From Ensifer adhaerens (GTDB lineage: Bacteria; Pseudomonadota; Alphaproteobacteria; Rhizobiales; Rhizobiaceae): a stretch of DNA of 64,000 bases. Shown here one piece after another: positions 36,201 through 45,238 of the stretch. The notes under the pieces are model-generated. The model had not been told where the DNA came from. It did no database searches and saw only the letters and a program-made list of their open reading frames with translations. The stretch lies in contig NZ_CP083350.1 in the NCBI RefSeq assembly GCF_020035535.1, forward strand, positions 1,064,501 to 1,128,500, read 5' to 3'. The translations under genes and the position numbers were made by a program. Each line of letters starts with the position of its first letter. Position 1 is the first letter of the stretch.

Positions 36201-36215
36201 TTAACCATTCGTTAA
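36201..36215. promoter_or_regulatory. candidate CtrA-type box TTAA-N7-TTAA
   Basis: TTAACCATTCGTTAA fits the CtrA half-site pair used by alphaproteobacterial cell-cycle promoters. It lies within the arms of a CCATTC/GAATGG repeat. No gene starts close downstream, so the assignment is weak. Confidence 0.2.
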
Positions 36216-36547
36216 TGAATGGAAACATGGTTAATGATACATCGAAACGTGTTTTAAACGCCCATCGCTACGTCCTTACCTCACCGAACTCCCTAGCAGG
36301 AATCTCGCGCCACATCATATTTCAATGGGAAGATAGGGATTTTCTGTAAGGCTCGACGCGATCCTGCAAGGGCTATCGGTCCTAAGCTGACATGTGAGTT
36401 CGGACTGTGAAATGGCTGCTTTGCCGTGCACCGACGAATTGGTGGGAACTCGGCCAAGTGAAGGGACCTCTTTCGAAATGGAGAAAGCCGACCAGGCTTT
36501 CGCCCGGCCGGCTCTCGATCAGCAGCAGCAAATCGAACGTTCGCGGA

Positions 36548-37357
36548 TTACGACGCAGCACGGAGGTTAATGAAATCTCCGTCGGACGCTTCTGGGTCGC
36601 GTGGCAAAATGACGTCATCTGGTTCTTCAAGCGTCGTCAGCAAGATATCTCTGAATCCAGCACTCCCAGCGATGGGTGCCTCCATGGGTGTGACCATGTG
36701 GAACAATTGCTTCGTCAGAACTACGCCCTGAAATGGCTTGAGGTGTGCAACGCGTTCGATCGAGCGAAGATTATGGGCGAGGATTGTGTCGCCGCCGATC
36801 AGACCTTCGGATTCGTCGATTACGTTTAAGATGACCAGCGGCTCGTCGTCTTTGTGAAGCCAGATTGGGCTGCTGAACGTCGGCTTGCCGAGGTCGGTGA
36901 AATAGCGAACGCAGTGAACACCGATCGTTACCTCTTCCTTCATGAAGGTATAGGCAGCCAACATCAGGCTAAGGTTTTTTTGAACCAACCGCTGAAAAGC
37001 AACGCTGGCGATTGCGTCGTTTGCAATGGGTCCGAAGATGCGTACCTTCCCGCCGTCCAAGGGATTGGCGAGGTATGTCTGAGAGTAGGTCTGGTCCTCA
37101 GCAATGGAGATCGCGCCGGTCGTCGGGCGCATACGCAGCTTGAGATAGGCGCGGCGGCGAGTATCGCCGTAGGGATCAACATCGAGGCTGCGGTAGGTTT
37201 CCTGGAAAACCGCCCGGTCGCTCTCATTTATCGCATAATAGCTCTGAGGCAGGATGGCCCATCCACCGCCGCGAATGGCAGCCTCGGCTTCGTCGCCGCC
37301 TTTCTCTGCCGAAAGAGAGCCGGCAGCGGCTTCGAGGAACGTTGTAAAGTGGGGCAT
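36548..37357 (-). CDS. 2-oxoglutarate/Fe(II) dioxygenase family protein
   Basis: The 269-residue protein has the facial triad of Fe(II)/2OG enzymes: H168-x-D170 (LHKDDEP) and distal H220 (LFHMVTPM), with R236 (FRDILL) as a 2-oxoglutarate contact. The size and the stretch RMRPTTG...YSQTYLANP recall the 2OG-Fe dioxygenase family that includes amino-acid hydroxylases. The substrate is unknown. The ATG at 37357 has GGAG 8 bases upstream. It is divergent from the large P-loop protein across an AT-rich 190-bp spacer, so the two may be functionally linked. Confidence 0.8.
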   Translation of the reverse strand: MPHFTTFLEAAAGSLSAEKGGDEAEAAIRGGGWAILPQSYYAINESDRAVFQETYRSLDVDPYGDTRRRAYLKLRMRPTTGAISIAEDQTYSQTYLANPLDGGKVRIFGPIANDAIASVAFQRLVQKNLSLMLAAYTFMKEEVTIGVHCVRYFTDLGKPTFSSPIWLHKDDEPLVILNVIDESEGLIGGDTILAHNLRSIERVAHLKPFQGVVLTKQLFHMVTPMEAPIAGSAGFRDILLTTLEEPDDVILPRDPEASDGDFINLRAAS

Positions 37358-37550
37358 AATTTTCACTCCGATGTTGCGGACGCTCTCTGTTTCGGCGTCA
37401 CACACAACGTCTGCCCGAGTAAAAAAGGACATGGAAGAGGCGCAAAAAATCGATAATTATTACGAATTAAGTAGCAAATATTTAATTGATGAAATATTGC
37501 TGGCATCACTTCTGCTTGCATTTTCGTGAGGGGTTTTCGCGTGGGTTGCT

Positions 37551-40500
37551 ATGGATGAGGAAGCGCGACCGGGGCGCCCGCGGAAAGATGCTGCGGCAAT
37601 TGCACAGCCGACGCTTGAGCTCGTGCTGGCTTATTTCGCTGACTATACTCGCATAATGGACAGCGGTCGGCCGTGGATCTACCGCGCAGCCGTCCAAAAC
37701 CGTCATGAAGATGTGGACTATTATGCGGGCGTCGGCGCAACGTCAGACAACTGCTTGGAAAAGATCGGCTTCCGCGGCAAGCTGTATGCGCTTTACCTTA
37801 TTGAAAGACACCGTAATCGATTAGGAAAGACCGCCGCCGACCTCGCTAAAGCTATCGTATCAACGAGCTCTCGAAATGCGTCCGTCGAAGTTAAGAAGCA
37901 ACTGGAAAAGGATGCCGAAAGAAGAGCCCTCATCAGCGGTTTTAGTAGGCTTCTGTCGACAAAGAACATCAAGGCTCTGCCGAGGGACGGCGACAGAGAT
38001 GTTTTGCGGGCTTGCGCGGTCGTATACTTCGCGGACCTTTTGCTATCCGTAGGCTGTAGACAAGGCCGTACCAGTGTTGAAGCACGACTAGACGCGTTGC
38101 TCGCCAGTCAAAGTGAGTTTCCCGACGTCAGAACCTGCTACGAGCACCTTCTACGCGATTTTGAGATCACGAAGAGCTTCAAGGAAAATCAGAACAAACC
38201 GTTCCCGCCGACACGTTTCTCCTCTCAGGCTGAAAAGGCGCTGTCGTCGCCGAAACCCGCCAATGAACCAGTGCCTACTCCACCGGGGCCCGCCCCGGCG
38301 GCCGCTCGGTCTTGGATGGACGAAGAGTTTCGTCGACAAATCACTGATAGCACCCGCACCTATCCAGAAGAGCAAGCTAAGACGGAGCTCGGGGCGCTAG
38401 CGCGAGAGTTACATGACAAACTAACAGATCGGTCGAAGCCCCAGAAGCTGGCAATCCTCCAAGGCGCGCCTCACAGCGGGAAAAAGAGCGTCATCGCCGA
38501 GATGCTACGGGAGATCGACCGAAAGTCAAAAAACGCAACCCTCATGGGGTTGGTAGACCGTGATGATGACGTTATCGAACTTCCGGTCATGGCAATTGTC
38601 GCCCGATCGCGCGACCAGAACGCTCTTGCCTTGTATATTCGGGCCTTTCTTCAAAGGTTGGACGACATCGAAAATGCTGTTGTGCCCTATTGGGCGACGA
38701 AGCCCGGCACGCCCGAATTGGAAAGCTATCACAGCGAGCTTGTGAAACAAGCGCGTGAAGCCGGGGGAATGGTTTCGACCGAACGAACGCTGGCCGAAAT
38801 CGCCCGCCTATCCGCGCGTCATCCTGCTTGCTACTTCTTCGCCGATGTCGACGGATTGGGCAGAGATTCCATCCTCAAGCTCCTTCTCGGCTACGAAGCG
38901 ACACGGTTGTTGAATATTCTCAATAACCACCGCGACACGCGGATCGTTGTGTCTGCCTACGATCGGTCCGCAGCTCCAGAAATACGGCTCGACTTGGACG
39001 AAGCGGCGGTGATTCAGGAACCGGTCCCCAATCCCGAGTTGGGGAGGCTGACCCGATATTGGCACGGGAAATCGGCGAAGCCAGTCAGAAAAGAGCTGGT
39101 GACAATCTGGCAAACGCTTCGCGACGAACTCAAACTCACGGAACGCCATCAGAAACTTGAAGGCGAATCCCTTGTCGTTGCCGCCGCAATTCTTCAACAT
39201 TGTGCCCAGGAAAAGGGCCGGTACGGAAAGCGGATCGATGAAACGGTGTCGGCGATTGCAAGTTTCGCAAGGAAAAGAAACCAGGCTGAGCTAACTGCGA
39301 AACTCTCCGCGATCCTGCTGTCAATCTTTGAAGCCGAGAACCTGCTTCCCGCGGTCTCTTTGATCTTGGCCGCTGAAGATGGTCTGTTGCGCGGAACGCT
39401 GATCAGGAGCTTGGAGTCGTGGAAGATCGACGCTCCCGACTTCTTCCGGCTCAGCACCGAGGGTCAGGATGATGTCGAGTTAAAGCTTAAGCGCTTTAAA
39501 GATTTGGCGGGTGGCTTCTTTCTACGACAAGAGAGGAATGTAAGGCTCGATGAGCATGAATTTGGACTCGATGAAACGGAATGGAGGTTGGAAAAGAGCC
39601 TGTTCGGCGATGAATTCCACCCTTTGTCGGACGCTGACGTCGAAGGACTTTTGGTGTGGTCTTTCGATCCGGCGGTCCGCACCAGTCTGATCAGACAGCT
39701 TCAGATCGAAGGTGGTCAATATGACATCCTGTTCAGACAAGCGAATCGACTGGTCGCCCGTGCTGCTCGTCGCCGAGCTCAGCATAAAAAGGTCAACCTT
39801 CCGACGCCATTCTCTATGCAGCCGCAAACAGACAGCGCCCGGGACATTCAAGCCTACATCTGCCTCCTGGCCAGCATTACGGAAAAGGACATTGTGAGAG
39901 ATGGTGGCGCCGAAGCATCATTGTTCGCTTCGACGGAGAGCATCTTTTCTCTTGGGGGCGATTTCAATGGCGGGGTTGCACTCAACTTTGCCTATTTCGG
40001 TTTGCTTCGAGAGGACATCGATCGCGACTTCCGCCTTAGCATGGTATCCGATCAGGACATGCTCAGGCTGCGCCTCTATTTGTTGATGCTCCTGCCGAAG
40101 GGGCAGCATCATTTTGATTTTATCGCTGCACTACCGGGAGATGGCAGCTTGCCCGGCGCTCTTCCTCCGAAGATCCCGGATCATATTGTCGCGACTTTCG
40201 ACCCCGACACAATTGTGCGCCTGTGCGCAACTATCGCCATCTCGGCCTTTCACGCGCATCAGCCGAAATTGATCGATTATGCGCAAAGGTTACTTGATGA
40301 ATACCTGATCTCGCAATGTGGGGCGATAGAGAAGTACTATCCATTTGTCGCTCAGATGATTGAGGATATCGCCCACGTCTGGTTCGCAAAGCTCGATTGG
40401 ATGTTCTCTTTTCGGAAAAACGAAGATTTCGATGACTGGAAACCTCTCATCGACGAGCTGTTAGGCAAGCAACTCTTCGAGGACCTGAGCTTCGAGAATC

Positions 40501-41333
40501 CGAAGGGACTCTTGGCCATTTACGACGAGCCCGGTGGGGCTCAGAAGCTCAGGGTTTGGATGCGGCTGAAGTTTAGGGAAGCCGAGGTTCTTCACCTAGA
40601 ATCGGCGCACGAGAAGGCGCGCGAGATAATGAGAGCTGTGGTGGAGCTTGATAATTTCATCAGCGCTGAGAAAAAGCTGATAGAGCCGCTTGTCTTCAGC
40701 GGCAGAACTGCTCGGCGGTTCATAAGATATGCTTTCGGTGAACCGCTGATAAGGTCGCCTCATGTCACTTCCTCGTTTATCGAAGAGAGTGCCAAAGCGA
40801 TGATTGAGGTTAACATATCGAGACAAAGGCGTTTTGCAGGTGTCGACAGAATTGGCGTGCTGATTGATCTCGCCCGCCGCCATGTTTTTGAGGGTAATGT
40901 CACGAAAGCCGTCGGTTATATCACCAATGCCAACATTCGTGCTCGGCGCGGGCCGATGAGTTACTCGGCTCGCCTGGAACTGCTCGCATGTCTGTCTTCG
41001 ATCAGGTTGTGGTGCGCGCTGAGCGGTGAAATCGAGGGCCAGCGAGAGCAAAGACAATTTTTGCAAAAGGCGCGAGAAAGCGCGTTGAAACTTATCAACC
41101 TTGGGAATGTCGTAGATTCTAAGTACTTTCAGTCGATAGGCAAATTTTTGGCAGCGAAAGCTTTTGTCGAGCGTATAAAGCTCTCTGATGCCGCCCGGAG
41201 TACCAAGGTAAGCCGTGCTCTAGCGATCTGCTCTGGAGATCTAAGGGAGTGCGCGGAATGGCTCAATCGCATAGGCGATCGGCTCTATTACAAAGCAATT
41301 GGCGACTTGATTGAAGACATCGAGAACATTTAA
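37551..41333 (+). CDS. large STAND-like P-loop protein of unknown function (candidate defence gene)
   Basis: The 1,260-residue protein has three parts. The N-terminal 225 residues are helical with no recognised enzyme motif and end in a proline-rich linker (KPANEPVPTPPGPAPAAA). A P-loop NTPase core follows: Walker A GAPHSGKKS (residues 305-313), Walker B CYFFADVDG (D432, D434) and a sensor-like RIVVSAYDRS strand. The final 700 residues are mostly helical and could be a repeat-type sensor, as in STAND proteins. There is no membrane segment. GC content falls below that of the host genes. It is a single-gene unit between a dioxygenase and an RNA-like repeat in an island that carries Kiwa, so an anti-phage role is possible but inferred. 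Confidence 0.6.
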   Translation: MDEEARPGRPRKDAAAIAQPTLELVLAYFADYTRIMDSGRPWIYRAAVQNRHEDVDYYAGVGATSDNCLEKIGFRGKLYALYLIERHRNRLGKTAADLAKAIVSTSSRNASVEVKKQLEKDAERRALISGFSRLLSTKNIKALPRDGDRDVLRACAVVYFADLLLSVGCRQGRTSVEARLDALLASQSEFPDVRTCYEHLLRDFEITKSFKENQNKPFPPTRFSSQAEKALSSPKPANEPVPTPPGPAPAAARSWMDEEFRRQITDSTRTYPEEQAKTELGALARELHDKLTDRSKPQKLAILQGAPHSGKKSVIAEMLREIDRKSKNATLMGLVDRDDDVIELPVMAIVARSRDQNALALYIRAFLQRLDDIENAVVPYWATKPGTPELESYHSELVKQAREAGGMVSTERTLAEIARLSARHPACYFFADVDGLGRDSILKLLLGYEATRLLNILNNHRDTRIVVSAYDRSAAPEIRLDLDEAAVIQEPVPNPELGRLTRYWHGKSAKPVRKELVTIWQTLRDELKLTERHQKLEGESLVVAAAILQHCAQEKGRYGKRIDETVSAIASFARKRNQAELTAKLSAILLSIFEAENLLPAVSLILAAEDGLLRGTLIRSLESWKIDAPDFFRLSTEGQDDVELKLKRFKDLAGGFFLRQERNVRLDEHEFGLDETEWRLEKSLFGDEFHPLSDADVEGLLVWSFDPAVRTSLIRQLQIEGGQYDILFRQANRLVARAARRRAQHKKVNLPTPFSMQPQTDSARDIQAYICLLASITEKDIVRDGGAEASLFASTESIFSLGGDFNGGVALNFAYFGLLREDIDRDFRLSMVSDQDMLRLRLYLLMLLPKGQHHFDFIAALPGDGSLPGALPPKIPDHIVATFDPDTIVRLCATIAISAFHAHQPKLIDYAQRLLDEYLISQCGAIEKYYPFVAQMIEDIAHVWFAKLDWMFSFRKNEDFDDWKPLIDELLGKQLFEDLSFENPKGLLAIYDEPGGAQKLRVWMRLKFREAEVLHLESAHEKAREIMRAVVELDNFISAEKKLIEPLVFSGRTARRFIRYAFGEPLIRSPHVTSSFIEESAKAMIEVNISRQRRFAGVDRIGVLIDLARRHVFEGNVTKAVGYITNANIRARRGPMSYSARLELLACLSSIRLWCALSGEIEGQREQRQFLQKARESALKLINLGNVVDSKYFQSIGKFLAAKAFVERIKLSDAARSTKVSRALAICSGDLRECAEWLNRIGDRLYYKAIGDLIEDIENI

Positions 41334-41608
41334 GTCATGGGAACCTGGGAAAGCTGCCCGGTAGCGGATCTACAGTTGTTTCTCCAATGAAGATGAAACC
41401 GTGGTGCCCCCTGTTGAGATCCTGTTCGGTGGGACTTTGCAGACTGATCCCCCTTCGTGGAAGAGGGCTTACATGCGGTACACGAAAACTGAGGAGGTTC
41501 CGATTGGTGACAACGGAGCGACATTTGTATTTGGGGCGTCTAGGATGACCGAGAAATTTGTGCTTATTGCTCTCTACAGGTGATGCGCCTATCTCAAGGT
41601 CATACCAC
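41334..41608. other. intergenic stretch without a supported gene
   Basis: This segment follows the large P-loop gene. A 60-residue open frame from a GTG at 41401 has no ribosome site and no recognisable content. No strong hairpin precedes the RNA-like unit that begins at 41609. The stretch from 41673 to 41842 is likewise empty. Confidence 0.5.
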
Positions 41609-41672
41609 TGCCACGGGGTTAGGCTTCTACGCTAACCGCCTTAGGGGACCTTCGGGTCCCTTAAGTTTTTCT
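41609..41672 (+). ncRNA. two-hairpin small-RNA-like unit, copy A
   Basis: This 64-bp unit recurs at 54167-54230 with only three differences. Hairpin 1 is GGTTAG-N9-CTAACC. Hairpin 2 is GGGACC-TTCG-GGTCCC, flanked by AAG/CTT bases and followed by AAGTTTTTCT, which makes it an intrinsic terminator. Similarity stops sharply on both sides. A weak promoter (TTGCTC, 17 bp, TATCTC) ends just upstream. It could be a short transcript or a mobile terminator unit. Confidence 0.5.
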
Positions 41673-41842
41673 ATGGTGTCGAGTTTTCAGTACCAACGCA
41701 CCGCCGAGGAAGACGCGCGCAGGTGGCGGTCCTGTAACCATATGCTGACGATCGCATGCATTTGTTTACAGGACTTGGGTCGATCGCGACGACAGTAGGT
41801 CGGACATGTGCCAGTTGGAGCACAAGTGCCGCCTTGCAGTCG

Positions 41843-42361
41843 TCAGGCGGTGATGGCCGCTTCCGGAAACCGCAGGCCTTCCATTTTCGCGTACCACACG
41901 TCTTCTTTTGGGTTGTAGATCCCCGGAAGCGGATAGCATTCGTTGATGAGCAGATAGTCTTTGACGTTAAACGTCGCTATCGCTGCACGGTGAACCAGTG
42001 CTGCAGCGGCGATATGAATATCCTGACCACTGCGCGGTCGCTTCGAGTCGGGGCGAGGGACGATCAGGTTCCTAAGGCGAGGGTCGGCACTGAGAGTCCC
42101 CCAGACATCGATGACGTGCTTGTCCGTTGGAATGATTGGGATTCCGCCTGAAGTCAGCTCATTGTACCAAGCGCTCAGTTTGACAGCTTTTAAAGGATCC
42201 CGGCTGCAAACCTCCGTAATCCCCTTCTGCAGTTCCATCAATGCCGCGGCCGGCAGGAGGATGTTGTGTGCCTTGAGTATGAAGTTGACGACCATCGGAT
42301 CAGGCTTCGCCCGAGAGGTTTCGCTGAGAACGTCGGTATCCAGTAAGAATGCCATGTCCAT
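41843..42361 (-). CDS. PIN-domain protein, VapC/FitB-like putative RNase toxin
   Basis: The 172-residue protein has the PIN pattern: an early LLDTDVLSE with the first acidic ligand, a glutamate in LMELQKGI, an aspartate in GQDIHIAAAAL, and a final ATFNVKDY. PIN toxins cut tRNA or other RNA. No convincing antitoxin frame precedes it, although VapB partners normally do so. Starts at 42361 and 42355 are both possible. It may be an orphan toxin or a solitary PIN protein. Confidence 0.75.
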   Translation of the reverse strand: MDMAFLLDTDVLSETSRAKPDPMVVNFILKAHNILLPAAALMELQKGITEVCSRDPLKAVKLSAWYNELTSGGIPIIPTDKHVIDVWGTLSADPRLRNLIVPRPDSKRPRSGQDIHIAAAALVHRAAIATFNVKDYLLINECYPLPGIYNPKEDVWYAKMEGLRFPEAAITA

Positions 42362-42541
42362 TTAGCTGTCTCGCTTTAGAGGGACGGCGGAGCTTCTGCG
42401 GATTAAGGGTGGAAAAGGATGGTTAATAAACGGTAAGCGACGTTTTGAAAGGAGTGAAGCGAAGTAACCGGCTCATCGCCCCTACCGCTAATTTGAAATC
42501 GCGCCTGTGTTGACTGGGAATTTGATGGTATAGAAGTTCTT

Positions 42542-42760
42542 GTGAAAACACCTGATGCGAGCACGATGTCCTCAAAGGAAATCATTTCCGTAAAGTCCGA
42601 AGACAAGGAAATCCGCAATTTCCTTGAGCGGTTGGTCGCGGCTGGTTCTTTGACGATTAATCTCGATTCCGAGCAATTCGTCATCGCGATACGACGTGAA
42701 AATGTGTCCGGAGACGGTAGAGCGTTTCTCACTGGCGGCGGCCCTGACGGTCGAGACTAG
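42542..42760 (+). CDS. small hypothetical protein
   Basis: The 72-residue frame starts with GTG and is not recognised. It is charged (SSKEIISVKSEDKEIRN), has a central beta-like stretch (LTINLDSEQFVIAIR), and could be a small regulator or antitoxin-like protein. There is no good ribosome site. It is divergent from the PIN gene and lies upstream of the Kiwa pair. The 230 bases after it, up to kwaA, hold no clear gene. Confidence 0.35.
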   Translation: MKTPDASTMSSKEIISVKSEDKEIRNFLERLVAAGSLTINLDSEQFVIAIRRENVSGDGRAFLTGGGPDGRD

Positions 42761-42990
42761 GCCTCGCGGACCGAATCACTTGCCTGAAGGTGACGGTTTT
42801 CCATCAAGCAAAGCGGGCAGTTCCATCTGTCGACCTCACGACATGGGTTCTCCGAACCGATTTGCGAGCACGCAAGTAGCTGCGAGCTTCGTTATACCGA
42901 TTCACTGCGCGGAAAGCTGTGTGCACAAGTAACAAATGCTCGCGTTTACAACCTCTTTGTTGCATGTTGCCTCAAAGGTAGGGCAAGAAG

Positions 42991-43593
42991 TTGCAATTCA
43001 GGTTTCTGGCATCGCTTATCGTATTCATAGGCTCGTATTTCCCACTGAGCTTGATTCTGCTCGCCCAAGACTTCCGATACGAATTGCTGTGGGCACCTTT
43101 GTGCTGGCCCGGTACAGCGGGCTGCGTGCTTCCTCTCCAAAACGGAGTCCTTTCCTTCGGCGTTTTCCTTGTTTGCTTGGTATGCCTTCTGTTCTCTCTG
43201 GGCGTTTTATCAACCGTAACGCCAAAAACTCCCGTAAATATCCATGAAGCAAAATATATCCCGGCAGAATTGATGGCATATACTCTACCATATGTCGTCT
43301 CGTTCATGAGTCTTGAGTATAAAGATACGGGGAAATTCGTGGGCCTTCTCATATTCTTAGGTTGGATGTTCATCATCACCTACAGATCAGGGCAACTGAT
43401 CCTTAACCCACTCCTCATTGTGTTCGGGTGGCGGCTTTACGAGGTCACGCTCTCGTATCCGGGGAACAGCCAATCTCGTATTACATCTTGGGCGCTATCG
43501 AAGGCAGACCTGCAGCCCGATACCCGTTGCAGTGTCGCCACCATCCAGGACGTCAAAATCATAAAGTCGATTAGAGTGGAAGGTGACGACTGA
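42991..43593 (+). CDS. kwaA: Kiwa anti-phage system, membrane subunit KwaA
   Basis: The 200-residue protein has four predicted membrane segments (residues about 6-24, 50-72, 88-106 and 113-145 region) and a cytoplasmic tail of about 55 residues, matching KwaA in size and build. The start is a TTG at 42991 with GGTAGGG 7 bases upstream; a stop at 42979 excludes earlier starts. Published work describes Kiwa as a membrane-bound complex that senses phage at attachment and passes the signal to KwaB. The stop overlaps the kwaB start (TGATG). Confidence 0.8.
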   Translation: MQFRFLASLIVFIGSYFPLSLILLAQDFRYELLWAPLCWPGTAGCVLPLQNGVLSFGVFLVCLVCLLFSLGVLSTVTPKTPVNIHEAKYIPAELMAYTLPYVVSFMSLEYKDTGKFVGLLIFLGWMFIITYRSGQLILNPLLIVFGWRLYEVTLSYPGNSQSRITSWALSKADLQPDTRCSVATIQDVKIIKSIRVEGDD

Positions 43594-44519
43594 TGCCAGC
43601 ACTAGAGGAATTACGGGCTCTTGATCTCGCGGATGCCCATGTGACCTTGTGGACGATTAAAGGCCCGACCGGACCCGCAGCGGAAGCCCCCCGCTTTTCG
43701 GGTCGATGGGTGGATACGACAGATGAGGTCGACGCCGCCTTGAAGGAAACCTTTGCAGCCGAGCTCGCGAAGATTGAGGAGGTGCTGGAATACAGCCTGC
43801 TTGCCCAGAATAATGAAGCTAGCGCACTACAGATCCCCGCCGATGAAACACATGCCGGCTTGTTGCTAGACGAAATAGCTGCCGAAGTGGATGGAAAAAA
43901 AGCCTCCCAGGTCAATCATCTACTCAACTCAAAATTCTACGTGGCGAAATTCATTGTCGACGACCAGATCGCTTACGCAGTTCGCAAAACAGAACCCAGT
44001 TGGAGGACCAAGAAAGCTCTGTCCTTCAGGAGCCTGTATTTCGCGGACGAGCAGTTGGCGATCGATAATCGGCCGCACTTTGAATTGGGTAAGACGTTCG
44101 ATTTTATCGTTTTTGATCACACGGTCCTCGTCCGAAATAAGAGCGCATTCGAGTCCTTGCTGCGTTACAAAAGCACCCAACGTGACGACTTTGTAGAGCT
44201 TCAAGCAGAAGAGGAATTCTTGAGCGCATTTGTCGACGTCGCGCCCTTGGTCGAATACGTTGGAGACAACAAGATTCAATTGAGACGTGCCTGTGCGATC
44301 CGTGACAAAGGCCACTATCGCGATGCCGAATTCATGCAGCGGCTAAGGGATAACCAGGCCGAGTATGGGCTGGTCATCCAGTTCGACGATGATGGGAAGA
44401 TCATTGTGACACCGGAAACATGTCCGCAAATTATGAAAGCGCTCCTCGACCATCGCCTAAAGTCAGGCTTCTCGACCTTGGTTTACGACGTCCAGGACAC
44501 CACACCCGTCCACGTGTAG
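43593..44519 (+). CDS. kwaB: Kiwa anti-phage system, effector KwaB (DUF4868)
   Basis: The 308-residue cytoplasmic protein matches KwaB/DUF4868 in length and in characteristic stretches such as FVAKFIVDDQ-like YVAKFIVDDQIAYAVRKTE, FDFIVFDHTVLVRNKSAFES and VEYVGDNKIQLRRACAIRDKG. KwaB binds DNA and blocks phage replication and late transcription when triggered by KwaA. It is translationally coupled to kwaA and followed by a terminator, so the two genes form a complete unit. Confidence 0.85.
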   Translation: MPALEELRALDLADAHVTLWTIKGPTGPAAEAPRFSGRWVDTTDEVDAALKETFAAELAKIEEVLEYSLLAQNNEASALQIPADETHAGLLLDEIAAEVDGKKASQVNHLLNSKFYVAKFIVDDQIAYAVRKTEPSWRTKKALSFRSLYFADEQLAIDNRPHFELGKTFDFIVFDHTVLVRNKSAFESLLRYKSTQRDDFVELQAEEEFLSAFVDVAPLVEYVGDNKIQLRRACAIRDKGHYRDAEFMQRLRDNQAEYGLVIQFDDDGKIIVTPETCPQIMKALLDHRLKSGFSTLVYDVQDTTPVHV

Positions 44520-44539
44520 TGGCTGAGATCAGCTCATAT

Positions 44540-44571
44540 GGGGGCGGCGTGTTCCTGGTTTTTGCCGCCCC
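44540..44571. terminator. terminator after kwaB
   Basis: GGGGCGGC (44541-44548) pairs with GCCGCCCC (44564-44571) around a 15-base loop. It sits between kwaB and the convergent lipoprotein gene and lacks a long T-run on either strand, so it may serve as a weak bidirectional terminator. Confidence 0.5.
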
Positions 44572-44601
44572 TTACGGGTTGAGTAGCTGCAGAGCAACGC
44601 T

Positions 44602-45024
44602 TCACCATCCACCCGGCTTTGACGAAGCGCTCCTGCGACCGCAACGGTTGCCGGCCGCATCTCGCTGCCACTCGTATTGGCAATTCCCTGGGTAATTTGG
44701 GTAGTAGCCGCCACCGCAGTCATTGTTTGCGCACACTGCGATGGCGGTTCCTACCAAAGCAACAGCGACGACGGCAGCCGCGGCTTGATTTTCCTGCTGG
44801 ACCATATTGACGCACTCGATCGGATCGATGCGGCGGCGAGCCAGTTCACCCGTCAGGTCTTGCGTGAAGGCTAGATCGGTGTTCGTTATGAACGTCCGAC
44901 AAAGCGCCGACTTGGTCACGCGCGCAGGATCCTTGCGAAATTCGGCTTGAGTGGTCGTGCAACTCGACAAGGCAAACGCCATCGCCGCGGCTAGGCTAAG
45001 CCGCGCAAAGATAACAGATTTCAA
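44602..45024 (-). CDS. small lipoprotein of unknown function
   Basis: The product of about 140 residues has a signal peptide and lipobox (AMAFALSSC). A second hydrophobic segment follows (AAAVVAVALVGTAIAVCA), then a glycine- and cysteine-bearing C-terminus (CGGGYYPNYPGNCQYEW). Such small lipoproteins with a glycine zipper-like helix are common in Rhizobiales. A TTG at 45024 with GGGG upstream gives the cleanest signal peptide; an ATG at 45054 is possible. It is convergent with kwaB. Confidence 0.6.
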   Translation of the reverse strand: MKSVIFARLSLAAAMAFALSSCTTTQAEFRKDPARVTKSALCRTFITNTDLAFTQDLTGELARRRIDPIECVNMVQQENQAAAAVVAVALVGTAIAVCANNDCGGGYYPNYPGNCQYEWQRDAAGNRCGRRSASSKPGGW

Positions 45025-45238
45025 TTGTAATCCCCCATTTCCCCAGGGGATCATGTCACAACTTGTCGAAGAGTCCAGTCTGCAATGCTAGGCTGGCGTT
45101 GCTGCGCTGGTTGCCAGTTAACGCACGAAGGCCGTGGCGCGCTGGGCACACGGTCGCTCGGCGTTGCAACCGATGCCCGTCGAAGCCGAGCCAATCGAAA
45201 TCGGTCGGCGGATCGGGCTGGCGCGCAGGCGGCGGCAC

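Larger units (their letters stand above)
35766..36547. other. gene-free segment with inverted repeats
   Basis: I see no convincing gene in this stretch of about 780 bases. It holds the nested inverted repeats at 35885-35938, a TTAA-N7-TTAA pair at 36201-36215, and CCATTC/GAATGG arms around 36205-36222. It separates the transposition operon from the dioxygenase gene and is the best place to look for one transposon end. Confidence 0.5.

Noticed and set aside
41617..41637. GTTAGGC in the first hairpin of the 64-bp unit looks like an integron attC core site.
   Set aside because: The opposite arm does not give the RYYYAAC consensus, the unit is far too short for attC, it ends in a terminator, and there is no integron integrase in the window.
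42362..42480. A VapB antitoxin upstream of the PIN gene.
   Set aside because: The frames ending at the PIN start have no antitoxin-like sequence, no start with a ribosome site and stops within a short distance.
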